The translations under genes were made by a program, and so were the position numbers. A DNA stretch of 64,000 nucleotides from Paraburkholderia sp. BCC1886 (GTDB lineage: Bacteria > Pseudomonadota > Gammaproteobacteria > Burkholderiales > Burkholderiaceae): the NCBI RefSeq assembly GCF_900996245.1, contig NZ_CAAJGK010000096.1:124001-188000 (forward strand). The letters run 5' to 3'. Positions 52,644 through 61,692 of the stretch are shown here, piece by piece (the first letter of the stretch is position 1; the number at the start of each line of letters is the position of its first letter). A model generated the notes under the pieces. The model did not search any database. It saw only the letters and a program-made list of their open reading frames with translations, and was not told where the DNA came from.

Positions 52644-53876
52644 ATGACGGACTCGCGCCTTGCTCCTCTCGCAGCCTTCGCCGCACAGTTGCGTGTGCAA
52701 CAAGTCGATCTGACCGAGCGCTGGATGAAGTCGGTCTTTCACGCGGCCGAGCTCACTGAGTCCGGACGCTTGACCTACGAGCAACTGGCCGACCACATCC
52801 CCAAGATTCTCGACGAGATCTGCAGCGTGCTCGAGCACCAGGATCTCGACCAGGTCGAACCGGACATCGAACGCGATGCCCGTTTGCACGGCGCGCTGCG
52901 CTGGCAGCAGGGCTACAGCATCGACGAACTGGTGCGCGAGCTCGATCTGTTCCGGCAGATGCTCACGGGCGCGATTGTCGAGTTCAGTGAACCGCGACCG
53001 TCGTTCACGCGCCGTCATGAAGAGCGGGCCCGCTATTTTATCGACGAAGCCGTCAGCTTCGTCACGTTGACGTCGATACGCGAAGTGGTCACCGAGCGCG
53101 ACCGCACCATCGACGACTACACCGGCCGGCTCGAGCGCGCTAATCAGGAATTGCTGCTCAAGCAGCGTCAGGTGAGCGAACTGCACGAGTCGCGCATGCA
53201 GATTACCCGCAGCGTGGTGCACGATCTGCGCAACTTTCTCAATGTGTTCTCGATGGCGCTGCAACTGATCGACCGTTCGCCGGCGAAGACCGAAGCGGCG
53301 CTTGCGCTCGCCAACCGCCAGGCGGCGGATATGAAAACGCTGGTCGACGAACTCGTCGAATACGCGGTGGTGCTTGGCGACGACAATCCGCTCGCGCTCG
53401 AAGACTTCACGCTCAAAGCGCTTTTCGACGAACTGACCATGGCGTGCCGCGCCGCGATCGAGAGCAAAGGGCTGCGCCTCGTCACCCGTTTCGACGACAC
53501 CCTGGGCGAGGTGCTCTCCAATCGCCTGAAGCTCAAGCAGATCGCGCTGAACCTGCTGACCAATGCCGCCAAGTACACCCGCGCCGGTCAGGTCGAACTG
53601 AGCATGAGCGCCGTGGACGAGGACTTCTGGCGCCTGCGTGTATCGGATACGGGAGTGGGCATCAACGCTTCGGACCGCGAGCGGGTCTTCAAGGAATTCG
53701 AGCGCGCCGCCGACGCGGATATTCCCGGCGCGGGTCTGGGCCTCGCGATCGTCAAGGAGTTGTGCCGGGTGCTGGAGGGCGACATCCGTTTCGATTCTCA
53801 GGAAGGCGCCGGTACCGTTTTCGAGATCACATTTCCGCTGCGGCTTCAGGCGCCGGGCACGAGATTGCCGATCTGA
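52644..53876 (+). CDS. Soluble sensor histidine kinase with RsbRD-like N-terminal domain
   Basis: A 410-residue kinase. The helical N-terminal part (about 5-135, RLHGALRWQQGYSIDELVRELDLFRQ) resembles the RsbRD N-terminal domain found in stress-sensing and photoreceptor-like kinases. A coiled coil (about 145-185) follows, then HisKA with the phosphorylated His in VVHDLRNFLN (about residue 194), N-box LNLLTNAAKYTRAG and G-box GAGLGLAIVKEL. No membrane segment, so it senses a cytosolic signal. The partner response regulator is not in the window. I took the ATG at 52644 over a GTG at 52623. Confidence 0.85.
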   Translation: MTDSRLAPLAAFAAQLRVQQVDLTERWMKSVFHAAELTESGRLTYEQLADHIPKILDEICSVLEHQDLDQVEPDIERDARLHGALRWQQGYSIDELVRELDLFRQMLTGAIVEFSEPRPSFTRRHEERARYFIDEAVSFVTLTSIREVVTERDRTIDDYTGRLERANQELLLKQRQVSELHESRMQITRSVVHDLRNFLNVFSMALQLIDRSPAKTEAALALANRQAADMKTLVDELVEYAVVLGDDNPLALEDFTLKALFDELTMACRAAIESKGLRLVTRFDDTLGEVLSNRLKLKQIALNLLTNAAKYTRAGQVELSMSAVDEDFWRLRVSDTGVGINASDRERVFKEFERAADADIPGAGLGLAIVKELCRVLEGDIRFDSQEGAGTVFEITFPLRLQAPGTRLPI

Positions 53877-54356
53877 TTGATTTGCCTGCGTGACTGCCGC
53901 GTCGAGTCACTCGCATTATTTAAGAATAATCGTGTCTAATTAAGATCGCCTAAGAGAAAAGCGAGAATTGACTTATACGTACCAGCATTGCTTTAAGAAG
54001 TTTGGCATTTTTCGTCTTAAATCCCGTCTGCCGGATTGGCTGATTGAAGTTAAAAATTAGCTTTTAAGAGTTGTCCGTATTCGCTATTTGCCTAATACAC
54101 CCCAGACTATCCCTGTCGTGCGGTTCAACACAGTCAACGCGCCAGTCGGCGCGTGAACCGTTCGAAAAATTATCGACGTAGGCGGTACTTATGTATCTCG
54201 GTTGCGGTTAAAGCCAATGGCAAACTGCGGATCGGATCATTGCTGGTCGCGAATGAAGTACGACGGGTTCTTAAATAACTATGCATTTCCGCATGTTATT
54301 TAAGAAGTCTTAAGAAGGTGTGGACGATTAAGTCCCGGATAAAAAGATTGGGAGGA
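53877..54356. other. AT-rich promoter region of the trimeric adhesin
   Basis: A 480-base gap, markedly more AT-rich than the coding surroundings, with repeated TTAAGA/TCTTAA elements (around 53919, 53992, 54013, 54062, 54268, 54300, 54310). A possible promoter is TTGACT (53968-53973) with TTTAAG (53992-53997). The last part carries a long inverted repeat described separately. No gene is seen. Confidence 0.5.
54268..54306. promoter_or_regulatory. 12-base perfect inverted repeat in the adhesin leader
   Basis: TTCTTAAATAAC (54268-54279) and GTTATTTAAGAA (54295-54306), with further ATGC/GCAT pairing inside, so the arms could form a 16-pair stem with one unpaired base. It ends 51 bases before the start codon. 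It could be an operator or an mRNA structure affecting translation of the adhesin. Confidence 0.5.
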
Positions 54357-57300
54357 ATGTTGAACAAGACTTATCAGGTGATGTGGAATAAACCGACGCA
54401 CGCGAAAATCCGCAGAAGCGTGAAAGACAAACCGGCATCCAACGCGCTGGCTGCCGCCGGCGCCGGTTTGCTCGGTGCGCTGGCGTTCTCGCCAACGGCC
54501 AACGCCGCACAATGCGCGGCGTTGGCCGCGGACTGTCGGACTCCCGCGGAAGCGCTCGCGGCACTGAGCGGCACGCCGCAACCGCCGGCCGCCGTCGACG
54601 TTTCGACGCCCGCGGAACTGGCCGAGGCAATCAGCCGGGCCAGCGTGTTCGCGGGCAATTCCGTCATGGTCGCCACCGTGGCTTCCGACGTATCGAACGC
54701 GAGCCCGCGCAGTCTGCTGGCCGCAGTCGCGACGCCGGTGACCGACTATATCGCCGTGAGCCCGAACGTCGTGCAGGGCACGCGCACCAGCGCATCGCCC
54801 GATATGAACGCGATGGCCATCGGCCCGACGGCCGCGGCCACCGGCATCAATGCCCTGTCGGTCGGCGCCGGTTCGATTGCCGGCAGCGACGCGTCGACCG
54901 TGGTCGGTTCGTCGGCAACGGTCGGCTCGGTCAACTCGACGGCGGTCGGCGCGTCGGCATCGGTCGGCGTGCTCTCCGACAACTCGGTCGCAATCGGCTA
55001 TAACTCCCGGGTACAGGCGCTCAACGCCATGGCGATCGGTTCGTTCGCGAGCGCGGCCGGCTCCGGCACGATCGCGATCGGCTACAACGTGTTCGTCAAT
55101 CCCGCTGCCACCAATGCGATGGCGGTGGGCACCAACTCGTCGGCCAGTGCGACGGGTTCGGTCGCGCTCGGCAGCGGCTCGGTGGCGGACCGCGTCAACG
55201 TGGTGTCGGTCGGTACGCTGGCGCAAGGGCGGCAAATCGTGAACGTCGCCGCCGGTACGCGCCCCACGGACGCGGTCAACATCGCGCAATTGAGCGGCGT
55301 CACGGCGGCGCTCGGCGGTGGCGCGCTGATCAACGCGGACGGCGCGGTCGCGGCGCCTGCTTACCGCCTTGGCGGTGCGACGTACAGCGATGTCGGCGCG
55401 GCGCTGGCGGCGGTATCGGCGGGCAGCACGGCCGACGGCGCCAACGCGCTGCGCTACGACACCGCCGCGCACGACGTGGCGACGCTCGGCAAATTCGGCA
55501 CGCCGGTCAAGCTCACCAACATCGCGGATGCGTCGCTCAACGCGGCCAGTTCGGACGCGGTCACCGGCGCACAGCTTTACGGCACCAACCAGTCGATTGC
55601 GCAGAATACGACCGACATCACCAACATCACGAACAACATCAACAACGGTAAAGCCGGTCTGGTCCAGCAGGACGCGACCTCGCGCGACCTGACGGTCGCG
55701 AAGAGCACGGACGGCAAGCATGTCGACTTCACCGGCACCGCCGGCGCGCGCGAACTGCTCGGCGTGGCGCCGGGCACGGCGGCGGGTTCGGCGGTCAATC
55801 TAGGGCAACTCAGCCCGGTGGTCGCGGCGCTCGGGGGCGGCGCGTCGGTGAGCGCGGCCGGTGCGGTCAGCGGTCCGACCTATCACGTGCAAGCCGGCAC
55901 GCAGACCAATGTGGGGAGCGCGCTCAGTTCGCTGGACACGGGGCTGACCACGCTGCAAAACCAGATCATCGTGGGCGGCGTCGGTCTGGTCACGCAGAAC
56001 CTCGCGACGCGGGACATTCTGGTGGCTTCGAACGTCGGCGGGAACCGCGTCGACATGACCGGCACCAACGGCAAGCGCGTGGTGGCGGGGGTGGCCGCCG
56101 GTATGTTGAACGCCAGCAGCAGCGAGGCCGTGAACGGCGCGCAGTTGTACGCGAATACGGCCAGCGCGGCGGCGGCGCTCGGCGGCGGCGCGGCGATCGA
56201 CACCGACGGCACGCTCAAGCGGCCGCTCTACAACATTGGCGGCAAGACCTACAACGACGTGGGCGCAGCGCTCGCGGCGGCGGTGACCACCAGCGTGCAG
56301 GCGGGCGCCGATTCGGTTCAGTACGATTCCTCCGCGCACGACACCGTGACGCTGGGGGCGACAGGTGCGGCTGCCGGCGCACCGGTCAGGCTCACGCACG
56401 TGGCCGGCGCCAGTCTCGCCGCCGATAGCACGGACGCGGTCAACGGCGCGCAACTCTACACGACCAACCAGGCCGTCGCGCAGAACACCGGCAGCATCAC
56501 GAACCTCGACCAGCGTGTGACCGAGAACAGCAGCAGCATCACGAACCTCGATCAGCGCGTGACCGACAACACGTCGACGCTCACGAATCTGGATGCGCGC
56601 ACCACGACCATCGAAGGGGACGTGACGCACATCACCAACCAGATCACCAACGGTGAAATCGGCCTCGTGCAGCAGGACCAGACGACGCGTGCGCTCACGG
56701 TCGCCAGGGACGCGGACGGCGCGCGCGTCGACTTCACGGGTACTGCCGGCGCACGCGAACTGACCGGCCTCGCGGCGGGTACCGCCGATGCGTCGGCGGT
56801 GAATGTCGGGCAGTTCAGGCCGATGGTCGCGGCACTCGGCGGCGGCGCGCAGATCAACGCGGACGGTTCGCTGACCGGGCCCAGCTATCACGTGCAGGGC
56901 GGCACGCAGACCACAATCGGCGATGCGCTCGGCTCGCTCGATACCGGCTTGAGCACCCTGCAGCAGAACATGGAAACCGGCGGTGTCGGCATCGTCACGC
57001 AAGACAGGACGTCACGCATCATCAACGTGGGCGCGACGACGGATGGCGGCGTCATCGACATGGCGGGTACCGGCGGAAATCGCGTGGTCAGCGGTGTGGC
57101 GCGCGGCGCGGTCGGCGCGAGCAGCAGCGACGCGGTGAACGGCGCGCAGTTGTACGGGCAGGCCGCCAGTACCGCGGTGGCGCTCGGCGGCGGCGCGACC
57201 GTCGCGGCGGACGGCTCGGTGACGGCGCCTTCGTATAACGTGGGCGGCACGGTCGTGAACAACGTCGGCAGTGCGCTGACCAACCTGGACGGCCGCATCA

Positions 57301-58085
57301 CGCAGAACAGCAGCGATATCGCGGGTCTGCAGACGACGGTGAACAACATCGGCGGGTCGGTGGCGAACGCGGTGCAGTACGACGGTTCCGCGCACGACCG
57401 GATCACGCTCGGCGGCACGGCGGGCAATGGCGGCAACGCGGGCAATGGGGCCGCGGTGCAACTCACCAACCTGAAGGCGGGCGACCTGTCGGCGAGCAGC
57501 ACCGACGCGGTGAACGGCTCGCAACTCTGGTCGACCAATCAGCAGGTGGGCCAGCTTTCCGCCAGCATTCAGTCGGTGCAGAACCTGCAGGCGAACGGGA
57601 CGCCCTATGTCTCGGTGAACAGTTCGGGCGCCGCGTCGCGGGCCATCGGCAACGGATCGGTCGCCATCGGCGGTGGCGCAACGGCGTCCGCACCGAACTC
57701 GGTGGCGATCGGCGAGGGCTCGGTGGCGAGCGAGACCAATACGGTATCGGTGGGCTCGGCGGGTAACGAGCGGCGCATCACCAATATCGCGGCGGGGCAG
57801 GCGCCGACCGATGCGGTCAACATGCAGCAGTTCCAGGGCAGCATGAGCGATATGGCGCGCAACGCTTATTCCGGAACCGCTTCCGCAATCGCGCTCACGA
57901 TGATCCCCGAAGTCGACGCCACCAAAAATCTGGCGATCGGTGTCGGCACGGCGGGCTACAAAGGCTATCAGGCGGTGGCGGTGGGACTGTCGGCGCGTGT
58001 CACGCAGAACCTGAAGGTGAAGGTGGGCGCGGGCATGAGTTCGGCCACGACGACGGTCGGCGCGGGCGCGGCTTATCAGTGGTAG
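54357..58085 (+). CDS. Trimeric autotransporter adhesin (YadA/Hia-like)
   Basis: A 1242-residue type Vc surface protein. The N-terminus carries an ESPR-type extended signal peptide (NKTYQVMWNKPTHAKI, then hydrophobic LLGALAFSPTANA). A YadA-like head follows (about 140-310, with repeated AIG units such as NSVAIGYNS), then stalk modules with recurring DAVNGAQLY and VNIGQL neck motifs, and a C-terminal four-strand anchor of about 75 residues ending AAYQW. The ATG at 54357 directly abuts GGAGGA with no spacer; a TTG at 54360 would give the exact ESPR start MNKTYQV at a better distance, so the true start may be there. Confidence 0.92.
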   Translation: MLNKTYQVMWNKPTHAKIRRSVKDKPASNALAAAGAGLLGALAFSPTANAAQCAALAADCRTPAEALAALSGTPQPPAAVDVSTPAELAEAISRASVFAGNSVMVATVASDVSNASPRSLLAAVATPVTDYIAVSPNVVQGTRTSASPDMNAMAIGPTAAATGINALSVGAGSIAGSDASTVVGSSATVGSVNSTAVGASASVGVLSDNSVAIGYNSRVQALNAMAIGSFASAAGSGTIAIGYNVFVNPAATNAMAVGTNSSASATGSVALGSGSVADRVNVVSVGTLAQGRQIVNVAAGTRPTDAVNIAQLSGVTAALGGGALINADGAVAAPAYRLGGATYSDVGAALAAVSAGSTADGANALRYDTAAHDVATLGKFGTPVKLTNIADASLNAASSDAVTGAQLYGTNQSIAQNTTDITNITNNINNGKAGLVQQDATSRDLTVAKSTDGKHVDFTGTAGARELLGVAPGTAAGSAVNLGQLSPVVAALGGGASVSAAGAVSGPTYHVQAGTQTNVGSALSSLDTGLTTLQNQIIVGGVGLVTQNLATRDILVASNVGGNRVDMTGTNGKRVVAGVAAGMLNASSSEAVNGAQLYANTASAAAALGGGAAIDTDGTLKRPLYNIGGKTYNDVGAALAAAVTTSVQAGADSVQYDSSAHDTVTLGATGAAAGAPVRLTHVAGASLAADSTDAVNGAQLYTTNQAVAQNTGSITNLDQRVTENSSSITNLDQRVTDNTSTLTNLDARTTTIEGDVTHITNQITNGEIGLVQQDQTTRALTVARDADGARVDFTGTAGARELTGLAAGTADASAVNVGQFRPMVAALGGGAQINADGSLTGPSYHVQGGTQTTIGDALGSLDTGLSTLQQNMETGGVGIVTQDRTSRIINVGATTDGGVIDMAGTGGNRVVSGVARGAVGASSSDAVNGAQLYGQAASTAVALGGGATVAADGSVTAPSYNVGGTVVNNVGSALTNLDGRITQNSSDIAGLQTTVNNIGGSVANAVQYDGSAHDRITLGGTAGNGGNAGNGAAVQLTNLKAGDLSASSTDAVNGSQLWSTNQQVGQLSASIQSVQNLQANGTPYVSVNSSGAASRAIGNGSVAIGGGATASAPNSVAIGEGSVASETNTVSVGSAGNERRITNIAAGQAPTDAVNMQQFQGSMSDMARNAYSGTASAIALTMIPEVDATKNLAIGVGTAGYKGYQAVAVGLSARVTQNLKVKVGAGMSSATTTVGAGAAYQW
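55656..57500 (+). repeat. Duplicated stalk module of about 1,005 bases in the adhesin
   Basis: The segment beginning GLVQQDATSRDLTVAK (codon at 55656) recurs as GLVQQDQTTRALTVAR (codon at 56661), 335 codons later, and the next landmarks follow in the same order (FTGTAGAREL, YHVQ-GTQT, NGAQLY, YDSSAHD/YDGSAHD). The copies have diverged, so this is an old duplication of the stalk unit. The right-hand edge is approximate. Confidence 0.75.
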
Positions 58086-58130
58086 CGGTGGTAGCGGTGG
58101 TGAAGGCGGTCGGCAGTCATAGACCGCCAT

Positions 58131-58173
58131 GAAAAACGGGCCGGCGGTGGCTTCAACGCCACCGCCGGCCCGT
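58131..58173 (-). terminator. Intrinsic terminator of the MHS carrier gene
   Basis: On the reverse strand a perfect 16-pair GC-rich stem (58136-58151 with 58158-58173, loop GTTGAA) is followed by TTTTT, about 48 bases after the stop codon of the gene at 58221-59564. Confidence 0.85.
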
Positions 58174-58220
58174 GCCGACCTTGGAGCCTTACCGAACCAA
58201 CCAGCTAGCTCAGAAGGGAT

Positions 58221-59564
58221 TCAGTCGACCGTACGCCCAGTCTTCATCCTCGCCGCTACCAGCACGGAAATCAGGCAGCCGACCGCCAGATATCCGGCCA
58301 CCGGATGCCACGAGCCGCCGGCAAAACTCACCAGCGCCACCGCGATGAACGGCGTGAAGCCGCCGCCGACCACGCTCGCCACCTGGTAGCCGACGCCCGC
58401 ACCGCTATAGCGATACTCGGTGCCGAACAGTTCGGTGAACATCGGTTGCTGCACGCTGACCACCATGTCGTGCGCGATATTGGCCAGCATCACGGCGAAC
58501 ACCACGATCCAGACCGTCGAGCGCGCATCGAGCGCGAGGAAAAACGGCACCGCGCTGAACATCCCCACCAGCGCGCCGATGATGTAGATACGGCGGCGGC
58601 CGAAGCGATCAGCCAGCAGCGCGAAGCACGGAATGGTCACGCAACTCACCGCGCCGACCAGCAGGCCGATGCTCAGGAAGAACTCGCGCGGCATGTGCAG
58701 ATTCGCGGTCGAGTAGTTCAGCGCGAACGCGGTCACGATATACATCGTGAACAGTTCGGCGAGGCGCAGCGCGATGATCAGCAGAAACGCCTTCGGATGC
58801 CGCAGCAGCGCTTCGACGATCGGCAGGCGCGGGCGGGCTTCGCCCAGCGCCTCGCGTTTGGCCACCTTCTCGACGAACTCCTGCGACTCTTCCATGCTGG
58901 AACGAATCCACAGTGCGATCAGCACCAGAACCACGCTGAACAGGAACGGCAGACGCCAGCCCCAGCTCAGGAACGACGCGTTGTCCATCGAGCGGCTGAT
59001 GATTGCGACGAGCCCGGTCGACAACACGAGGCCCACGCCATAACCGACCTGCACGCCGCTGCTGTAAAAAGCCTTCTTCTTTTCCGGCGCGCTCTCCACC
59101 GCCATCAACGCGGCGCCGCCCCACTCGCCGCCGACCGCGAAGCCCTGAATGGCGCGCAGCGTGACCAGCAGCACCGGCGCCCACCAGCCGATGGTCGCGA
59201 ACGCGGGCAGCAAACCGATCGCGGCGGTCGACAGACCCATCATCATCACCGTGAGGACCAGCATGCGCTTGCGCCCGAGCCGGTCGCCATAGTGGCCGAA
59301 CACGAAGCCGCCCAGCGGCCGGAACAGGAAGCCGACGCCGAACGTGGCGAACGCGGCGAGCGTGCCCATGGCCGGGCTGACCTTCGGGAAAAACTCGCCG
59401 TTGAAGACCAGCGCGGCGACGATGCCGTACAGCAGGAAGTCGTACCAGTCGACCACGGCGCCGATAAAGCTGCCGAGCGCGGCTTTGCGGGCCTGGCTGC
59501 GCGAGCGGTTTTGTGTGGAGGTGCGTTTGTCGGCCATCGGGGCCGTGGGGATGATGGTGGTCAT
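58221..59564 (-). CDS. MFS transporter of the MHS (shikimate/citrate:H+) family
   Basis: A 447-residue carrier with twelve helices. SFIGAVVDWYDFLLYGIVAALVF opens the transport domain and GHYGDRLGRKRMLV is the loop 2-3 motif; GGEWGGAALMAVESAP is the usual helix-5 signature of the family. GGAG before the ATG at 59564 decides the start over a longer frame. Likely substrates are small carboxylates or shikimate; no catabolic gene is adjacent. Confidence 0.9.
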   Translation of the reverse strand: MTTIIPTAPMADKRTSTQNRSRSQARKAALGSFIGAVVDWYDFLLYGIVAALVFNGEFFPKVSPAMGTLAAFATFGVGFLFRPLGGFVFGHYGDRLGRKRMLVLTVMMMGLSTAAIGLLPAFATIGWWAPVLLVTLRAIQGFAVGGEWGGAALMAVESAPEKKKAFYSSGVQVGYGVGLVLSTGLVAIISRSMDNASFLSWGWRLPFLFSVVLVLIALWIRSSMEESQEFVEKVAKREALGEARPRLPIVEALLRHPKAFLLIIALRLAELFTMYIVTAFALNYSTANLHMPREFFLSIGLLVGAVSCVTIPCFALLADRFGRRRIYIIGALVGMFSAVPFFLALDARSTVWIVVFAVMLANIAHDMVVSVQQPMFTELFGTEYRYSGAGVGYQVASVVGGGFTPFIAVALVSFAGGSWHPVAGYLAVGCLISVLVAARMKTGRTVD

Positions 59565-59790
59565 GACGTTGTCTCCTGACTGGCTCCCCGGACGGCGCGG
59601 GTCGTCGACCCACCGGCGCACGACCGATTCGCGGAGTTGCTGGCTGAATGCCCCGAAGGTTAGAGACTCCAGGCCAATCCTACAATCAGCAGCAGCACGA
59701 TTCTGCGCGATTGTCGCGCGCCGATGCGCGGATAGCGCGCGTTTTGCGCGTATACACTGAGTTTTGGGTAGGCAGACGGGCCGCGCGGCG

Positions 59791-59924
59791 GGCAAAACGA
59801 AGTTCGCGAAAATTCTTTGCATCCGGTTTTGCGAACTTCACGTATACCCCAATAAGCCAGCTGCCCTCAAAACAGTTGGCGTGTGTTTTAGTGGCCGCGG
59901 CCTTAGCCGCGGCCACTTTTTTTT
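59791..59924 (+). ncRNA. Candidate small regulatory RNA
   Basis: A possible transcript ending at the strong terminator at 59891-59924. Upstream, GAAGTTCGC (59799-59807) pairs with GCGAACTTC (59831-59839), with four more pairs inside across a bulge, giving a stable 5' hairpin. Possible promoters are TATACACT near 59751 or TATACC near 59843. Start position, size and existence are inferred from structure alone. It resembles no RNA family that I can name. Confidence 0.4.
59891..59924 (+). terminator. Strong rho-independent terminator on the plus strand
   Basis: A perfect 11-pair stem (GTGGCCGCGGC with GCCGCGGCCAC, loop CTTA) followed by eight T (59917-59924). The nearest protein gene on this strand ends 1.8 kb upstream, so it must end some other transcript. 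It is not placed to serve the leftward LysR gene, because on that strand no T-run follows the stem. Confidence 0.85.
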
Positions 59925-59933
59925 GCTTACCGC

Positions 59934-60908
59934 TCAGCTTTCCGCGTCGGGTGCAGGGTTGACGTAGGGGTCGAAGTAGCTGGCCGCGCTCATCCCCGGA
60001 ATGTACTGGTCGGAGATGTAGGCGCGGCAGCGTTGCATGAACACCTGCGCCAGCCGCGGACGTTTCGCGGGCGCATAGGTGGCGAGTCCGAGCAGCATCG
60101 GACGGTGTTTGCCGGCCAGACGCAGACGCTTGAAGCGCTTGCCGTCCAGCGACTGATCCGACTTCGGCCGCACGTTGAAGAGCGCATAGCCGATACCGTT
60201 CGTCACGAGCGAGCGGATCACGTCTTCCGAGCGCGAGCGCGCGACGATATTCGGCTCGACACCGGCTTCGGCGAACAACGAAAGAAAATAATCGCGGCTC
60301 AACGGCAGGTCGAGGAGCGCCATCGGCTGCGCCGCGAGTTCGCCCAGGGTGACCGCGTTCTGCTGCGCGAGCGGATGCAGTTCGCTCACTAATACGTGCG
60401 GCGGAAGCTGGCACAACACTTCGAATTGCACGTCTTCGCTGAGTTGCAGATCGTAGGTAATCGCGACGTCGATCTCGGCGTTCTGCAGCCGGGTCATCAA
60501 CTCCGGCTGATCGCCCTCGACCAGTTGCAGATCGATCCTGTTGAACGCACGCTTGAAACCGAAGATGACTTCCGGCGCGATCATCGGTGTCAACGACTGG
60601 AAACAGCCGACCCGCAGCAAACCCTGAATCGCATCGCTGGAATCCGACGCGATGTCGTACAGCCTGGATGCGCGTTCGAGCAGGTGTTCGCATTCCTGCA
60701 TGACCTGCGTGCCGACGGGCGTCAGCGTCATGCCTTTGGAGGGGTGGCGAATGAACAGCTGAACGCCGAGCTCCGTTTCCATGTGCGCGACGGCGGCGGA
60801 GATGGACGGCGCGGAAATATGAATCTGGCTGGATGCAATGGCGATGCTGCCGTATCGGGCAGCCGCCATGAAGTACTCCATTTGACGCAGGGAAATCCGA
60901 TTCAGCAT
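59934..60908 (-). CDS. LysR-family transcriptional regulator
   Basis: A 324-residue LysR protein with helix-turn-helix in GSIAIASSQIHISAPSISAAVAHMETELG (about residues 20-48) and a complete effector domain. It comes last in a leftward row ridA, DUF1028 gene, lysR, and probably controls that row and the divergent ABC importer. The start at 60908 (MLNRISLRQMEYF) gives a normal N-terminus; a longer frame extends to 60980. Confidence 0.9.
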   Translation of the reverse strand: MLNRISLRQMEYFMAAARYGSIAIASSQIHISAPSISAAVAHMETELGVQLFIRHPSKGMTLTPVGTQVMQECEHLLERASRLYDIASDSSDAIQGLLRVGCFQSLTPMIAPEVIFGFKRAFNRIDLQLVEGDQPELMTRLQNAEIDVAITYDLQLSEDVQFEVLCQLPPHVLVSELHPLAQQNAVTLGELAAQPMALLDLPLSRDYFLSLFAEAGVEPNIVARSRSEDVIRSLVTNGIGYALFNVRPKSDQSLDGKRFKRLRLAGKHRPMLLGLATYAPAKRPRLAQVFMQRCRAYISDQYIPGMSAASYFDPYVNPAPDAES

Positions 60909-61001
60909 GAGTGAGATGACAGGGAGCGGAACAAAGAATCGCCGGAGCGCAGTCCGGCAGCGGCGCTCATCTTCGCACAAAGCGTCGGCGCAAGGCGCCG
61001 C

Positions 61002-61673
61002 TCACAGATTGCCGGGCACGCCGAAACTCGGCGCGGCGCGCGGGTCGCGCGCCCGCGTCACGTAGTCCTGCACCTGAGGCTCGAAGCGTTTCCACGCGGC
61101 ATGGAGCGCTTCGACCGGGCCGTTGTCGATCCAGTCCAGACGAAGATCGACCACCGGCCATTCCAGCGTATCGCACACCAGCAGACCCGCGGAGTGCACC
61201 GGGCCTTCTTCGCCGCCGGCGGCCTGACCTGCCAGCAACGCCTGCATCAGGCGTTCGGCGAGCGCTCCGCCCGTCTGTTCGAAGGCCGCCAGCATCGCAG
61301 CCGGCACGTCGCGCGAGGCCAGCATGTTGCCGGCGCACGCGGCATGTTCGCCGCTGACGCTGGCAAGCGTGCCCAGCGCGCTCGCGCCGGTGAAAACCGT
61401 GGGCGGCCGCTTTGCATCGATCGCCATCAACTGCCGGTATTCGATGAACGGCTTTTGCCGCAGCGCCTCGAGCGCTTCGGTCGCGCTGTCGCCCGCGGCC
61501 ATGCGCTCGAGTGCCTGTGTGCCGAGCGCCGGGTCGGTGATGTTCTGGCTGGCCGCCGCGCCGACGCCTGCGCGCACGCGGATGCAGCGGGCCGCCACGG
61601 CCGGCGACGACGACGCCACCGCGGCGCCGAACTGGCCCGTCGCGGGGCAGCGGGCAATGATCGAAAAAGTCAT
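61002..61673 (-). CDS. DUF1028-family protein
   Basis: A 223-residue protein of the DUF1028 (Ntn-hydrolase-like) family: MTFSIIARCPATGQFGAAVASSS and VRAGVGAAASQNITDP (about residues 33-48) are the family's opening blocks, and GNMLASRDVPAAM follows. Relatives occur with RidA and amino-acid or peptide transporters, as here. Its activity is not settled. It lies between ridA and lysR on the same strand, with 82 and 93 bases either side. Confidence 0.83.
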   Translation of the reverse strand: MTFSIIARCPATGQFGAAVASSSPAVAARCIRVRAGVGAAASQNITDPALGTQALERMAAGDSATEALEALRQKPFIEYRQLMAIDAKRPPTVFTGASALGTLASVSGEHAACAGNMLASRDVPAAMLAAFEQTGGALAERLMQALLAGQAAGGEEGPVHSAGLLVCDTLEWPVVDLRLDWIDNGPVEALHAAWKRFEPQVQDYVTRARDPRAAPSFGVPGNL

Positions 61674-61692
61674 GAGTCAGCCTGGACCGTTG

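Larger units (their letters stand above)
59565..59933. other. Gap with a plus-strand terminator and no plus-strand gene
   Basis: A 369-base gap between two leftward genes. It holds a rightward intrinsic terminator and an upstream stem-loop, described separately, and promoter-like TATACACT around 59751. Short open frames overlap the terminator and lack ribosome-binding sites. Confidence 0.55.

Noticed and set aside
54300..58130. Long antisense frames opposite the trimeric adhesin gene
   Set aside because: They arise from the low stop-codon frequency opposite Gly/Ala/Thr-rich coding DNA and lack any domain.
59764..59967. 67-codon rightward frame over the terminator at 59891
   Set aside because: It would be translated through a strong terminator and has no ribosome-binding site.
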